A DNA stretch of 64,000 nt, from assembly GCA_021234155.1 (NCBI GenBank), contig JAJEKV010000023.1:3396801-3460800 (forward strand), given 5' to 3'. The notes beneath the pieces are model-generated. The model saw only the letters and a program-made list of their open reading frames with translations, made no database searches and was not told where the DNA came from. Numbering within the stretch: position 1 is the first letter of the stretch; every line of letters begins with the position of its first letter. Positions 43,947 through 55,149 of this stretch are shown piece after piece. A program made the translations under genes and the position numbers. Origin of the DNA: Isoetes taiwanensis (taxonomy: Eukaryota > Streptophyta > Lycopodiopsida > Isoetales > Isoetaceae).

Positions 43947-46085
43947 CTAGTTGTTTTCGTACTCGATGATTACGTTTGCACAATTGATTTTGAATATCCC
44001 TGTTGGATTTTGTTGAGATACTCGTTCACGGAATTTTAGTGGCGACGTCATCATTTCATTATACAATTCTCCATCGTCCATTCCATATGCTTTGTCAAGG
44101 AGTTCATTTCGGAAGAGTGCTTTGTATGCTTTGCCTGTATCGTTGTAGATGGAACCAGCAAGTGTTGGTACTGGTTTTGGATTTGCAGTTTCACATCGTG
44201 CGCAGTGTTCTTCTTCATACGTTTCAGCTGTGCAATGTGTACAAACGTATCGTATGCTATCGAAATTGTTAGTTTGTGCTTCAATTTTGCCTTTGATCTG
44301 CAGGCCATATGTCATACACATAACCTCATTAAATATATATTTTATTATGCAAGTATTATTGGACAACGACGATAATTTTCTTACTAGAGAACAAATATTA
44401 CTCCTTTTCCCTTATCTATGGCACGCAAATTATGTTCAGATAATATTGTGCAAAGGAAATAACTTTGAATCCACAAGGTCGTTTCCTTACTTGTTTGTTC
44501 CATCACAAATACCGCAAGCATCAATATTCCCACTGTTGCAGCACCATCCATTCTGCAATATATAGCATACAACTAATACAATATTCTTGGGCCCAAGGAC
44601 GTATTACACGGAAAAAAAATGCCATAATTTTCCATGCAGACAAAAAGAAATTATTGAGGTCTCCAGGCGAATTTATTGAATTCTCCAGGTGGATCAGAAA
44701 GAGGTCAATTATATCAGAATATGATAAATAATAACTGGGGGTGGAACAATATGTTTGCAGGACCTGAAGGAGAAGCAAAATGCCCGAGAAGCTACTCAAC
44801 CAGACCTTAGATACTCTAGAGGAAGCAATAAAGTTGCAACAACATGCATTCATGTGCTCAGCACGAGAAATAAGCACTAATGACCTGTTTTAGCAATTTT
44901 TAAACGAATTCATCTAAATTGGTAGGAGCAATATGATGAAGCTGTAGCCAATAAGAAAGAAGGTGCAGAGGACATTAAAAATGAATAATATAGTAATGAT
45001 ATTTTCTCTATGTCGTGTCTCCTCCCCTCATCCCAATTCTTGTATTTCCTAACATGAGATGGACACCCCCCCGGTTGCTGCCCAGAACACCTCCCCTCAT
45101 CCCAATTCTTGCATTTCCTAACATGAGATGGGCACCCCTGAGTTGCTGCCCAGAATTTCAAATCCAACGACATGATCCCTTCTTCGGGTCTTCTTCTGCG
45201 AAGAATGCTAGTGTTGCATTTGATGTGGAGAGACTGCCAAATGCCTCAATGCGTGACCTGCAAATGCTTTTGAACAAAACTACTGGCTTGTCCCCTATGA
45301 AATCTAGATTAGTTTGTATTGTTGGCAATGACAAAATAAGAAATAGATTTTGTTACCTTTGAAGAATCTGTTTTGCAACTCATCATGTATTGGTTCTTGT
45401 TCTTTCCAGAATGTCAAGTTTGCCATGTCCTCTTCTTGGTTGCCGTCGGCGATTTGTAGCGCACGTCTTTCTGCAAGATCTTGTGCTCCGATGACGACAG
45501 CGAGTATGCTTGCATGGCTTGTAGGAGCAGCTGGCATGCTTTTCGGTTTAGATAGACATGCCTTTTAATTGGCCCGAGAGGTTTATGATTATTGAAGTAG
45601 GTTGCACTTGGGTGATGTGTGTCCCGGCTCCAATCTTTATTGTAAACTTGTGGTCACCATAATCGCTTTTTGATTTCGATTACAGATCGTTAATAACTGC
45701 AGATGGGAACATTGTTGTTAATAATTAGCAACATTATTCATTTTCTCAAATGTTTTAATTTTTGAAGTGTACTTACTTGGTGATTGAGACCCATGCTCCC
45801 CGCTTTCGGATTGGTAACCCGGTGGCGTGCTTTTTCTTGAACTGCTTGGATTTGTAATTGCAAAGTGATTCCTTCTTCATCTATAATGCCGGCAGAAGAA
45901 GAGCTACAAATTTTGCTACGCATCCCGAAGATATTTCCATAAGTACAAAGCACTAGGGCGTGTATCTCATTGTTTGGCTTGTTGGACAAGGTTCTCCATA
46001 GCTGGTGAGTACGTTGCTTCTTGTGTGTTGGCAAACTGGAGTTGGGTGCAATGTTATCTTCAGAGTTGGCTGTAATGGATGCCAT
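43947..46085 (-). pseudogene. RPA1-like single-strand DNA-binding protein gene, multi-exon
   Basis: Exon 1 (46085-45772) starts MASITANSEDN and ends at a GTAAGT donor. Exon 2 (45696-45357) has DYGDHKFTIKIGAGTHITQV and, after a one-base frame change, ILAVVIGAQDLAERRALQIA and MANLTFWKEQ, an OB-fold. Exon 3 (45303-45158) has FIGDKPVVLFKSICRSRIEA and GSLSTSNAT, typical of RPA1 DNA-binding domain B. The last exon (44297-43947), after a CCTGCAG acceptor, has a four-Cys cluster VCTHC...CARC and ELYNEMMTSPLKFRERV, typical of the C-terminal RPA1 OB-fold. Plant Helitrons often carry RPA1-like genes, and Helitron pieces lie at 39.5-40.3 kb on the same strand. The frame break and a stop ending exon 3 argue for decay. 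Confidence 0.65.
45021..45156 (+). repeat. 68-bp tandem duplication
   Basis: CCTCCCCTCATCCCAATTCT...ATGAGATGG.CACCCC...GTTGCTGCCCAGAA occurs twice. It lies in an intron or at the end of exon 3 of the RPA1-like gene. Confidence 0.9.
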
Positions 46086-46599
46086 TTGAGTGTGGATGTT
46101 GGAAGAATGTGAATGAAGAGGCTTGATGATGAGTGTGATGTAATTGTGAGGATGTGAGGGTTTGTTATCTTTTTATTGTAGTGTGTATCTAATTTTATGC
46201 TTGTTCTAATTACGTTCTTTTGATGAGATTGAGGTGATTTATGAGTGTAGTTATTTTTATCTTGTTCTATTTTGTTTAAAAATGTTTTTTTCCCTTGAAT
46301 GGGCACCAAGGTCAACGCCCATCTTTAATTATGATACGCTAAATGACCTCCCTATTAAAAAGTCATATTGCCTATAAAAAGTACCATAGTGAAACAATAC
46401 TATCTTACATCTAACAACCAAGTGAACAATATTGCCTTGCATCCAACATGCAACGTAATGCCCCTAATATATGGTCTTCATATTTGAATGTTTGATATAT
46501 TATGAGCTATGATGAGTAGCTTTACAAAATGTTATAAATTGGTGGCTTGGAAAAGTTAGTCTTGACTGCCTTAGGCTTTGGATTGCATGGTAGCATCAA

Positions 46600-47413
46600 A
46601 GACTGAGCAGATGGGATAAATTATAAAAGATGGAGACAATGTCGCAAGTGCAGCTCAAATACTAAACGCCAATCTATCTCAATCTACGCATGTCGATTGG
46701 CTATCTAAACAAGATGACATTGTTATAATGCATGTTTACAGAAGCATCATAAAAAGGGCAAATTGCAAAGCTCTCATAAGGAACATAGTTTTGTTGGAGT
46801 AGAACCATGGTTTGTACTTTAATACGAAGGAATAGCACTCCATTGTGTAGTTAACATTGCATACTAGAATTTGGCTGATGCATGTCAGTTATGAGAAAAC
46901 CATCAAACAATTTTAAAATGGACCAGGGACAACAACATTAATATTGGGGAAGGATATGCAACCTATCGTGTAGACAAGGGGGCTCACCAACTGTGTAGAG
47001 TTAGGCTTGGTACATCAGCCAAATACGTTATACTCTTTGATGATGCCGCCTATGTTGTACAAGAATATGAGGTGCCTCCAGAAGACCAAGCTATTACAAG
47101 AATTGAACCATGTAAGGCCATGTAATAAAAGTAAGATGCCAAGGAAGAATTAAATCGGATGGTCGAAGATGCAATGCTGAGATTAACTAAGTTTGTAATA
47201 AGTCCACCATTGCATTATGTTTCATTGGATGACAGAAAGCCAATGGAAGAAAGATCACATATAAGTGCAATATATTTGTATTGGCTGTTGAAAATATATA
47301 TTCACGCCTACTTGACCAGCATATTCGTCCATATGACTAAGGACCTAAAGAAATTAAACTATTTTAGTAGAGGGATCAATCCTCGCAACTCATTGCCCTC
47401 AAAGAGACTGTAG
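46600..47413 (+). pseudogene. Unrecognised degraded gene
   Basis: Three protein-like stretches follow each other in different frames: IIKDGDNVASAAQILNANLS with VDWLSKQDDIVIMHVYRSII (46620-46801), GEGYATYRVDKGAHQLCRVR with YVILFDDAAYVVQEYEV (46940-47125), and an 84-codon ORF at 47159-47413. None has a domain I can name. The consistent strand and normal amino-acid mix suggest one decayed gene, possibly a captured fragment. Confidence 0.35.
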
Positions 47414-47773
47414 ATATCCTCTTGCTAATGGCTCCTCCCACTCCATGGAATGCTTTGAAAATGTATAAATAGAAGAAGTAAGCTTTGCATAGATGCAGTT
47501 CAAGCTTCAACATGTTTTACAATTATATTTCCACTTGTTTTTTGTTATTTATCGTCATGATTTGTATTAGTCACTAAGGTGCATTCAAGCTAAATGACAA
47601 GAGTAAATTGGGCAATAATTCATTCTACCACATAGTAAAATTTAAATAGACTCTTGTAAAAACCCTCTATGTCCTCTTCAAAAAAACCCTCCAAAAAAAA
47701 ATCCCCGGCACCCAAAGGAACAACTACCAACTACAAATACCGAGCTTCCACGGTTTCACAGTGCAATTTCACA

Positions 47774-47800
47774 ATGTCTACTTCTCTAACATTAACATAG
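47774..47800 (+). promoter_or_regulatory. Upstream ORF that copies the protease start
   Basis: ATG at 47774 encodes MSTSLTLT and then TAG. The next 39 bases repeat the same sequence, and there the TAG position is TGG, so translation continues as the protease. The 39-bp tandem duplication keeps the frame. If transcribed, a scanning ribosome meets this eight-codon ORF first. Confidence 0.75.
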
Positions 47801-47812
47801 AGGAATTCCACA

Positions 47813-49117
47813 ATGTCTACTTCTCTAACATTAACGTGGAGGATCCTATTGCTCGTACTAGGCCTAGTCTCAATCTCAGTTCCGCAAACACACGCAGCCG
47901 AGCAAATAAGAATTAATATAACTCATGTACACAAGGGTCTGCCAACATTTGAGAAATTGCATAGAGGGGCTGAAAGCAGCCAGAAAAGGAGTGCATATTG
48001 GCAAGCTAGACACAATGGTCGCACAACCCCCCTTACGAGCACACAATCTGGATATATGATGGACTTATGGATGGGCACTCCAGCAAAGCCTTTTAGGGTA
48101 CAAATGGACACCGGAAGCGACCAAGTTTGGTTAAAGTGTGGCCCTTGCTCTGAATGCCCTCAAAATGAAGGAAGTTGTGCTCCATGTCCCGAAAATGTTT
48201 TGTATCCATGGCAGTCTAGTTCATTTTCCACCCTTGGATGTAATCCGTATTATGGTTGTGGCCCTTTGTCTGGTGATTCTTGCACCCCTCATCCCAATCC
48301 TTTTCTTAGAAATCGTCCTGAATATTCTTGTTCCTATATGTATCAATATTTTGATACGAGTTACACTAAGGGGGCGTACGCAACAGAAGGCATTGCTTTG
48401 CCTGGCTCCCCACCTGCCAGGATAACTTTCGGTTGTTCTAATACTCTTGTTGGCCGTTTTGATGGTGATGGTATTGCCGGACTAAATTCAGGACCTCTTT
48501 CTCTTGTCTCTCAGTTGCCCATTGATGGAGTATTCTCCTACTGCCTCGCGCCTTATGGCCAAGATGCTGATAGTGCCCTCTTCTTTGGAACCCCTCCCCC
48601 AAATCCTTTGGCCAGTTCTACACCCATCCTTGGCATCTACTATGTCCATCTCCATAGCATCAGTGTAGGAAATCACATGATTGTAAACCACAATCAACTA
48701 TATTCAGATCTCAACTCTCATGGTACAATGATAGATCCTGGTACTACGCTCACCATCCTTGAGGAAGGTGTGTTCAATGATGTAGCACGTGCATTCGTCA
48801 ATGCAATGCCATACGTGCCTCAAGTTCATGTACCTGGCCATGATCTTTGCTTTGATGTTTCGCGTGCCCCTAACGTGCAGGTTCCTTCCCTCACCTTCCA
48901 CTTCGAGGGGGCTTCGTTCAGTCCTCCACTTTCAAATTACATGGGCATGGTCAATCCCAATGTCATGTGCTTGCTGATGTCACGTGCAATTCTGCAAGAA
49001 GGCGATCTTAGTTCAGTCGACATCATTGGAAACATAATGCAACAGAATTATCTTGTTACCTACGATACAAGGGCAATGAAGATCTCTTTTGTACCAACAG
49101 ATTGTAGCAACTATTGA
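47813..49117 (+). CDS. Nepenthesin-type (A1) aspartic protease, 434 aa
   Basis: A single-exon frame. Residues 1-28 form a signal peptide (hydrophobic core ILLLVLGLVSISV, cut after THA), so it is probably secreted or vacuolar. The first catalytic motif is MDTGSDQVWLKC at 98-109. A Cys-rich insert follows (CGPCSECP...CAPCP), as in nepenthesin-type enzymes. The second catalytic motif is TMIDPGTTLTIL with Asp308; Pro replaces the usual Ser or Thr in D(S/T)G, which may weaken activity. It ends in a typical IIGNIMQQNYLVTYD and FVPTDC. The length is normal for the family. The start at 47813 is the first ATG open to the protease; a duplicated ATG 39 bases upstream is closed by TAG. TATA-like TTTAAATAG lies near 47640. 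Confidence 0.92.
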   Translation: MSTSLTLTWRILLLVLGLVSISVPQTHAAEQIRINITHVHKGLPTFEKLHRGAESSQKRSAYWQARHNGRTTPLTSTQSGYMMDLWMGTPAKPFRVQMDTGSDQVWLKCGPCSECPQNEGSCAPCPENVLYPWQSSSFSTLGCNPYYGCGPLSGDSCTPHPNPFLRNRPEYSCSYMYQYFDTSYTKGAYATEGIALPGSPPARITFGCSNTLVGRFDGDGIAGLNSGPLSLVSQLPIDGVFSYCLAPYGQDADSALFFGTPPPNPLASSTPILGIYYVHLHSISVGNHMIVNHNQLYSDLNSHGTMIDPGTTLTILEEGVFNDVARAFVNAMPYVPQVHVPGHDLCFDVSRAPNVQVPSLTFHFEGASFSPPLSNYMGMVNPNVMCLLMSRAILQEGDLSSVDIIGNIMQQNYLVTYDTRAMKISFVPTDCSNY

Positions 49118-49800
49118 GAGAACATGCCTACCAGGATCCAGTTGTATTCTATTAAGTAGCAGATTGGGGAGATTATTTATAAAGCTAGCTAGTTATGGTC
49201 CGTTTAGAAGATTTCAAGGATCGTGTATATTTCTATCTAATAATTGTAAATACATTCCTTTAATATCATTTACTCAACGATTACTTACGTGCATTATATT
49301 AGCCACAACTTCCATTCTCACTTTTGGTTTGTTCCACCAACCAACTTCGGCGATAACCTTTCTTGTTTGTGTTTCCAGAGCTGACCTTCGGGATTTTCAA
49401 ACTCTTAATGGTACACAGCCTCTGTTTTCAGCATGTATCTTCTTGTTGGTTTCAAAGAGATGCCCCTAAAGGTTTTATCTAGTGTTGATCTTCTTAGTAG
49501 TTCTAGAAATGAGATTTACCTTCCTTTCTACAAGATTAGAAAGTAAATACAATTTTTGAACTACTGAGGTAGTTAGTTGTTGAGTTAGCTTGTCCTGTTT
49601 GGCATGAGCCCTATTTAGTTGTTCTTCCTTCAATTTCTCTCTATCAGCCTACGTGCATCTCTCTCTCTTGTTTTGAAGCGTCAAGTCCCACCCACCCACC
49701 CAGCCACCCATGCACTCGACTTCTCCTTGTGTTCTTATTTTAAGTTGATGTTGAAAACCTCATGTGTTGGCTCAATGGAGCATATGGTTGATTTTTAGTT
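49118..49800. other. 3' flank of the protease, repeat debris
   Basis: No gene. GCATGTATCTTCTTGTTGGT and the following block to about 49510 match the tandem array at 50540-50740. Confidence 0.5.
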
Positions 49801-50155
49801 GAGGCCCTCGTGCCTGGTTGGAGGACCTCGTGCCTAGATGTGAGGCTTGGTGCTTAGTTGTAAGGCCCTCGTGCCTGGATATGAGGCCCTCATGCCTGAA
49901 TGGAGGTTTTAGTGCCTATGGAACCCTAGGGGTTCTTAACCTAACTTCTATTGCTATTTTGCAGGCATACCCAAATATAGCTGATATTGATCCATGGAGC
50001 TTATGGTTAATTTTGGTTAAGGCCCTTGTGCCTGATTGAGAGGCTCTAGTGCCTGAATATGAGACCCTTATCTCGTTGTGAGGCTCTAGTACTGAATGTG
50101 AGGCCATCGTGCCTGGTTGGAGGTCTTGTGCCTGGATGGAGGCTCTAGTGCTCGA
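49801..50155 (+). repeat. Degenerate GAGGCCCTCGTGCCTG minisatellite, two clusters
   Basis: About 16-22-base units around (G)AGG(C/T)(C/T)CT(C/A)GTGCC(T)G(G)(A/T)(T) recur in clusters at 49801-49922 and 50025-50155. Both clusters are preceded by ATGGAGC(A/T)TATGGTT..TTTT.GTT, so the block was also duplicated as a whole. Confidence 0.85.
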
Positions 50156-50539
50156 TAAGCCCTATGGCCTTTAGCACTTTCAAAGCCACATGCAAGAAGT
50201 AGCTAAAAAGGCTTTTTACAGGATATGGTGATTTCAAGTTGTGGCAAGCCAGATGGATGTTACACGTGATCAATGAGATGTTTTGGCTTTTTTAAGTGTG
50301 TGTTTCCACACATTAGTCACGAGATGATGAGATCATTTGGAGAAGATCCTATATAGATGTTCTTCCACTCAGTTCTATTATGTGATGTTTTTTAACCCAA
50401 CAAGGCTAGTCAGCATGAGGCTGTACTTTATGTTAGGGCCCTAGTTTTGTTTTAGTGACTCTATATTGTCAGGATTTTTCCTTGAAAACCCGAAAGGGCG
50501 AGGTTTTTTAATCCCGACCATAATGGTTTCACTAACTGT

Positions 50540-50742
50540 AGCATGTATCTTCTTGTTGGTTTCAAAGAGATGCCCGTGAGGGTAAGCATGTATCTTCTTA
50601 TTGGTTTCAAAGAGATGCTCGTGAGCATGTATCTTCTTGTTGGTTTCAAAGAGATGCCCGTAGCATGTATCTTTCTTGTTGGTTTCAAAGAGATGCCCCT
50701 GAGGGTTTTATCCAGTGTTGATCTTCTCAGTAGTTCACATAA
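50540..50742 (+). repeat. Tandem array of a 40-bp unit, four copies
   Basis: GCATGTATCTTCTTGTTGGT followed by TTCAAAGAGATGCCCGTGA occurs four times with small indels. The last is followed by GGGTTTTATC.AGTGTTGATC, which also follows the single copy at 49432-49510. The two sites may be LTR-related direct repeats about 1.2 kb apart. Confidence 0.9.
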
Positions 50743-51211
50743 CTTAGATCACCTATATGAATTGAAGAAAGCTGATAATACATTTGCTATTCTAGAGACT
50801 ATGAATAAGTGCTTGTGTGTGGGCCGAAATTGTTAATACCTTGAGTAATTGAAGAGACATTGTGCTTCCTGTTAGGTGTTATCGGGAGGAAAACTTGAGA
50901 TGTTATGCCTAAATATTTTCTGAGACCATTGTTTGAAATATTATGCATGCATTTGAAAGTTTGGCATAACGAAAATATTATATGGTATTTATGGCCATAG
51001 ATGGGTTGTGGTCGCATACCCCTAGTCTAGCTTAAAGGCGGTGTGGTACACATGGCCTGGGACACTAGGGAACGGTGTGCCTTGTTGTAATGGTTATGGA
51101 ATAACTTAGACCATTAAGATTTATTCCTTTGAATAAATGATAACAAGGCAATAGTTATGTCAAAGGTTTAAAATACCTTATAATGGTTTAAAAACCATTG
51201 GACATTAAAAT

Positions 51212-51835
51212 GTAAGCACCCGAATAGCGGGGCCACCATCGTGGTTACGCCATGGATCAGGTGGGGACGATTGCCTTTGGGTCTGGCCGTCAGCCGGACC
51301 GCCATCCGGCAAACCCACATGATGGCGGTTGAAGTCGCCATGGCCTTGCCACGTTGGCATGTGCTGATTAGGTGGGTGGGTGTGCCATTTTCACGTAAGG
51401 CGCCCGACGTAGAATTGCCCGGATGGTGCGGAGGCGGATGGTTGCGGGGGAATCCCCTCGTGGAAGTCGGCGATTTTGCGAAAGTACCCCAAACCTTATA
51501 AAACCTCTACTCGATGATCGAGTTCCCTTCTTTGGCTGGACTCTTGGTAAGCCATGATTATGGACCTGCTAAAAAGCGCCAGATGATGGCGAGAACCATA
51601 GTGATGGCCAACTTGTATTAATTGTGGTGGGATTGATCATCCTTAAAAGAGAGAGGGCCTATAGTCCTATCAACTTAGAATACTACGTTACCGCTTCAAA
51701 GTATAAATGTCACATGGTTTTAAAGAGTAGATATGTAATATACATTTTACATGTGCGTAATAAAGCTTATCTGCTATGAATATTGTCTACCTTTGTCCAA
51801 TATAACCGAAGAAAAGCCTCTCTAACAAAAAAGGA
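51212..51835 (+). other. GC-rich LTR-like or promoter-like block
   Basis: Starts TGTAAGCACCCGAATAGCGG, is markedly GC-rich to about 51490 against AT-rich flanks, then has CCTTATAAAACCTC (TATA-like, 51496-51508) and AATAAA at 51760. This order suits a U3-R of an LTR. An 86-codon ORF (51241-51501) has no known motif. No paired LTR was found. Confidence 0.35.
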
Positions 51836-52016
51836 TGCAATATTTACCTCCTGAGACTTTTGTACAAAGTGGCCTTCCATCACGAATCCCTACATTTTAA
51901 TTTCCATCTGCATCTCTATATCCGAATCTCTACATTTGTTTTCATTCTTATCCATTTTTTCGTCAAGCGTTGACTATGACATAAGTCATCTTCCACCGCC
52001 TCTCTTAAATCATCAT

Positions 52017-52310
52017 CTACGGATCCATCTCGAAGCACCAATCTCTTAATATTTCAAGCACCCGGGTAGTTTTCGGCAATGACATCCAAAAGAAATGCAA
52101 TCTGTAGTAACCATGAATCCTCTGCTTCTTTGAAGGTATTTCCGGGCATTTTAGGCACCACGCCCTACAACGAGCTAAAGAGATGCCCCAAGAGTAGTCC
52201 TCAATTGAATGACTAAATGCATCTCTAGCAAGCTGATCTACCGCAGTATTCATATCCCTTGGGATGCTTTGAGCAGAGTAATTATCAAAACGTCTCTAGT
52301 AAATCCATGG
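52017..52310 (-). pseudogene. LINE RNase H-end relic
   Basis: The minus strand reads YSAQSIPRDMNTAVDQLARD, close to the HVPRxxNxxAD.LA end of plant LINE RNase H domains, then a short tail. Upstream catalytic residues are not recognisable. Confidence 0.5.
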
Positions 52311-52319
52311 CCATTATCG

Positions 52320-53105
52320 TGGTACCTTGCCAGGTCTTAGATTTTTCACCACAATATATGCCAAGGACCTGATTATGCAACCAAAAGCACATCATCTACT
52401 AATTTACCAACCACGAAGAACCAATGGATGTTCCATAGAGGAGTCCCTCGAGTCCTCCATAAACCTAGTTCTTCCAAGACTAAAACCAGGTGCTCAATTC
52501 GCCCAAGGAAGAATACACAAATCCTTTTCTATAAATACATTTCAATAAAAAATAGTTTGTTTTAAAAATAAAAACCAAGATAAATTCTAAAAAAGGAATC
52601 TCTAGCCCAAAGGTTAAAAAACCAATAGTTTTCACAAAAAAAAACGAGTTCCGATCACCGGAAAAATAATTTGGCGTCCAAAACAGGAAAACCTTAAGCG
52701 TATATTCATCGCCAAAAAAAAAAAAGTTTTTCACCGCCGGAAAAACAATCAAGTATGACGGCCGTCAGATTATCGAGATATACCCTGATATGCGGAATAT
52801 GCCAAAACCAACCCCTCCCCTAACAATTGCCCCTTTAACAAATCAATCCAAAAAGAAAAAAAGAAAAATTCGTTTCCACATATTTTTGTTCCACATACAT
52901 AACGCACTATTTTGCATATCCGGTTGTTTTCATACATAAAACATGTATTTCGTTTATCTTTGAAATTCAAAGAAATAAAAATAAAAAAAATGCGTTGTCC
53001 TTTTAGGTGTACCCAAAATTTTTCGATGCCCCCTTTTTTGGGTGATGGTATTTTTGCCATTTATACTTCAAAATAGTGGCATATCATATAAATCATAATG
53101 TGATA
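52320..53105. other. AT-rich spacer, no gene
   Basis: Several A-runs and short ORFs rich in Phe and Lys. Nothing recognised. Confidence 0.4.
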
Positions 53106-53109
53106 AATA

Positions 53110-54550
53110 TAAAGCGTATGAAACATTGAACTTATTCTTGGTCCTGGCGATAATTCCTGCTATTATCATCAACTAACGTCCACAATGTAAAAGTATGATC
53201 AATGGTTGAGTATTGGGGCGAATCCCCGCTTGTGTGAGGGCCCGCCTACATCTCCTCCATCCAAAGATTCAACTATTGCTTTCGAATGCCGACCGGCATC
53301 TTTGTAAACATCGAACTAACTATAATTTTTCAATAATTGGTGGCATGAGGGTCATCTACCTTGTAGATGGGAGCAACCTTTACTAGTAGCCCATTGTGGG
53401 GAAAGCCTTTTGTAATGCCACGTTAAACAATGCAATTAGGGATGGGCACTATTGATGGCCCTACCCATTTGAGCGGCTTCTGCTGCGTGCCCATTCAGTA
53501 TCATAGAAGTTTTGCAATTGTACATTGCTCGAAGTGATGTTTCCCATAGGCTATAGAGGCTTTCTTGGTACCCTTCACCGTAGAAGGTCCCAGGGTGACG
53601 GTCTAGAAGATAGAACATTTCCCTTGGATCTTTACTTGAAATATGCCCGGCTTTCTTTCCCTTGAGAAAAGTACGGTATTGTCTGATCGCATGTGGGAGC
53701 AAAGCGGGATCAGTGACCTATTGAAGTCAGCGTTTAAGTTCTTTACATTTAGCATTAAACTACTGGTTACGAGGGAAGGTTGTTGTCCCTGAAGTCCTTC
53801 GTGGGTGTCTTCTCTCAAAGCATCTCTCGGCAATAGTCATAAGCACATCAACCATCTGGCCAGTCTGTTGCTGTATAGTATGAGACGTTGCAAAATTATC
53901 ACTAGGTCATCTGTGAGCATCTAGGCATAAGCCTCTGCATGGTCATAATCCAAGTGCAGCCGAGGCATGCGAGGAGTTGTAGCACAGGGGATCCGAACAG
54001 TCTGCCAAGCCAGTTGCAGGAAAAGTGGTTGGTGATTTGAGTCCACTTCTTCATCCATCCTGTTTGTTCCAGCACGAAGGTGGGTAGCCAAGTGCATATC
54101 GTGCTTAGCTACGAGCATGTAATCCACAACACTAGAGCCGCCCCTCTGGTTCTTCTACCTACAAGTGTAGCTGGCGAAAGATGGCCATTGTGTTAAGCCA
54201 TTGCAGATAGATGAAATATCGAGAAAGCTGCATGCCCGTCAACATTGGACGAGGTACGTCTTCAAGGGAAACACATCCATTTTGAAGACCTCCAAGTACA
54301 GGTACTACAGCATATGGAGAACAACGACACTCGATAATGCCAACATGCTCAAGTTCTTCCACCATTAGCAAATCATCGAGTCCTCAGTGATGGGCACGCT
54401 CACTATGTTTGGAGATCGCAACACGAGACCATCGTTCAGACAACCAACATATGCAGGCCAAGCATGAATTCCTCTGCAAAATCAGAGCTACCGCAACAAT
54501 ACCTACGATACCGATGCCAGCGTCATGCAGACAACCACTAGAATGATTCT
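53110..54550 (-). pseudogene. LINE ORF2 relic: endonuclease end and reverse transcriptase start
   Basis: Minus-strand reading across frame changes gives ICNGLTQWPS...YTCR, then SSVVDYMLVAKHDMHLATHL and EEVDSNHQPLFLQLAW. This is the end of an apurinic-type endonuclease, with SNH where SDH is usual. A linker follows (ITDPALLPHAIRQYRTFLKG-type, SSKDPREMFYLLDRHPGTFY), then VKVAPIYKVDDPHATNY and QYSTIDHTFTLWTLVDD of the RT front. The RT catalytic boxes are missing. Stops and shifts occur near 54155, 53890, 53690, 53435 and 53330. Confidence 0.75.
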
Positions 54551-54559
54551 CATACAAGA

Positions 54560-55140
54560 CTTCAACATGGACAACCTACGGCAAAGCAACATCACAAAGA
54601 GACTTCAAACAACCATACCAACAAGTCAAGGCCTCCACACACTCCTCAATACCTCTCGACCACATGTGAACAGACTTTGTACCTGCACTCTGCGGCATTG
54701 AGGATGACTACTGGAGCAAATGTAGGTGGACAGAATGGCACGCTCTTAAGAACACCTCAAATGATGATCCATGATGAATTATACATTTTCCCTTCATGTG
54801 ATTTTTCCATTGTGTAAAGCCATAGTCTAGATGATTTGTTGTTAACATGGCACAAGATCAATCAGAACGAGTGTACTCATTTTTAGTTATACCTATGCGT
54901 CAAACAAAAACGACAATCAACATGCAATCCTCACAACTGCCTGCCCTTATTAACATAGAGAAAACTGCCAAAATGCCCCTACAAGTTTTGATAACTACCA
55001 AAGTGCCACTATGCATTTCAAATTCACCAAAATGCACCTAAATACATACCAAAATGGGCCTAAATACAACGTATAAGAAAAGGCATTGTGGTAAATTTGA
55101 GACATAAAAAAGGCATTTTGATAGTTTTTGTGGTAGACAA
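54560..55140. other. Intergenic, no gene seen
   Basis: Only short ORFs. CCAAAATGC(C/A)CCTA-like phrases repeat loosely at 54970-55090. Confidence 0.4.
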
Positions 55141-55149
55141 CCAAATGGG

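Noticed and set aside
49801..50742. CRISPR-like spaced repeats
   Set aside because: Units are degenerate, adjacent and lack unique spacers of constant length, in a plant genome.
54159..54371. Gypsy-type RT fragment (GIIECRCSPYAVVPV)
   Set aside because: The surrounding frames read as a LINE endonuclease, and the resemblance is short.
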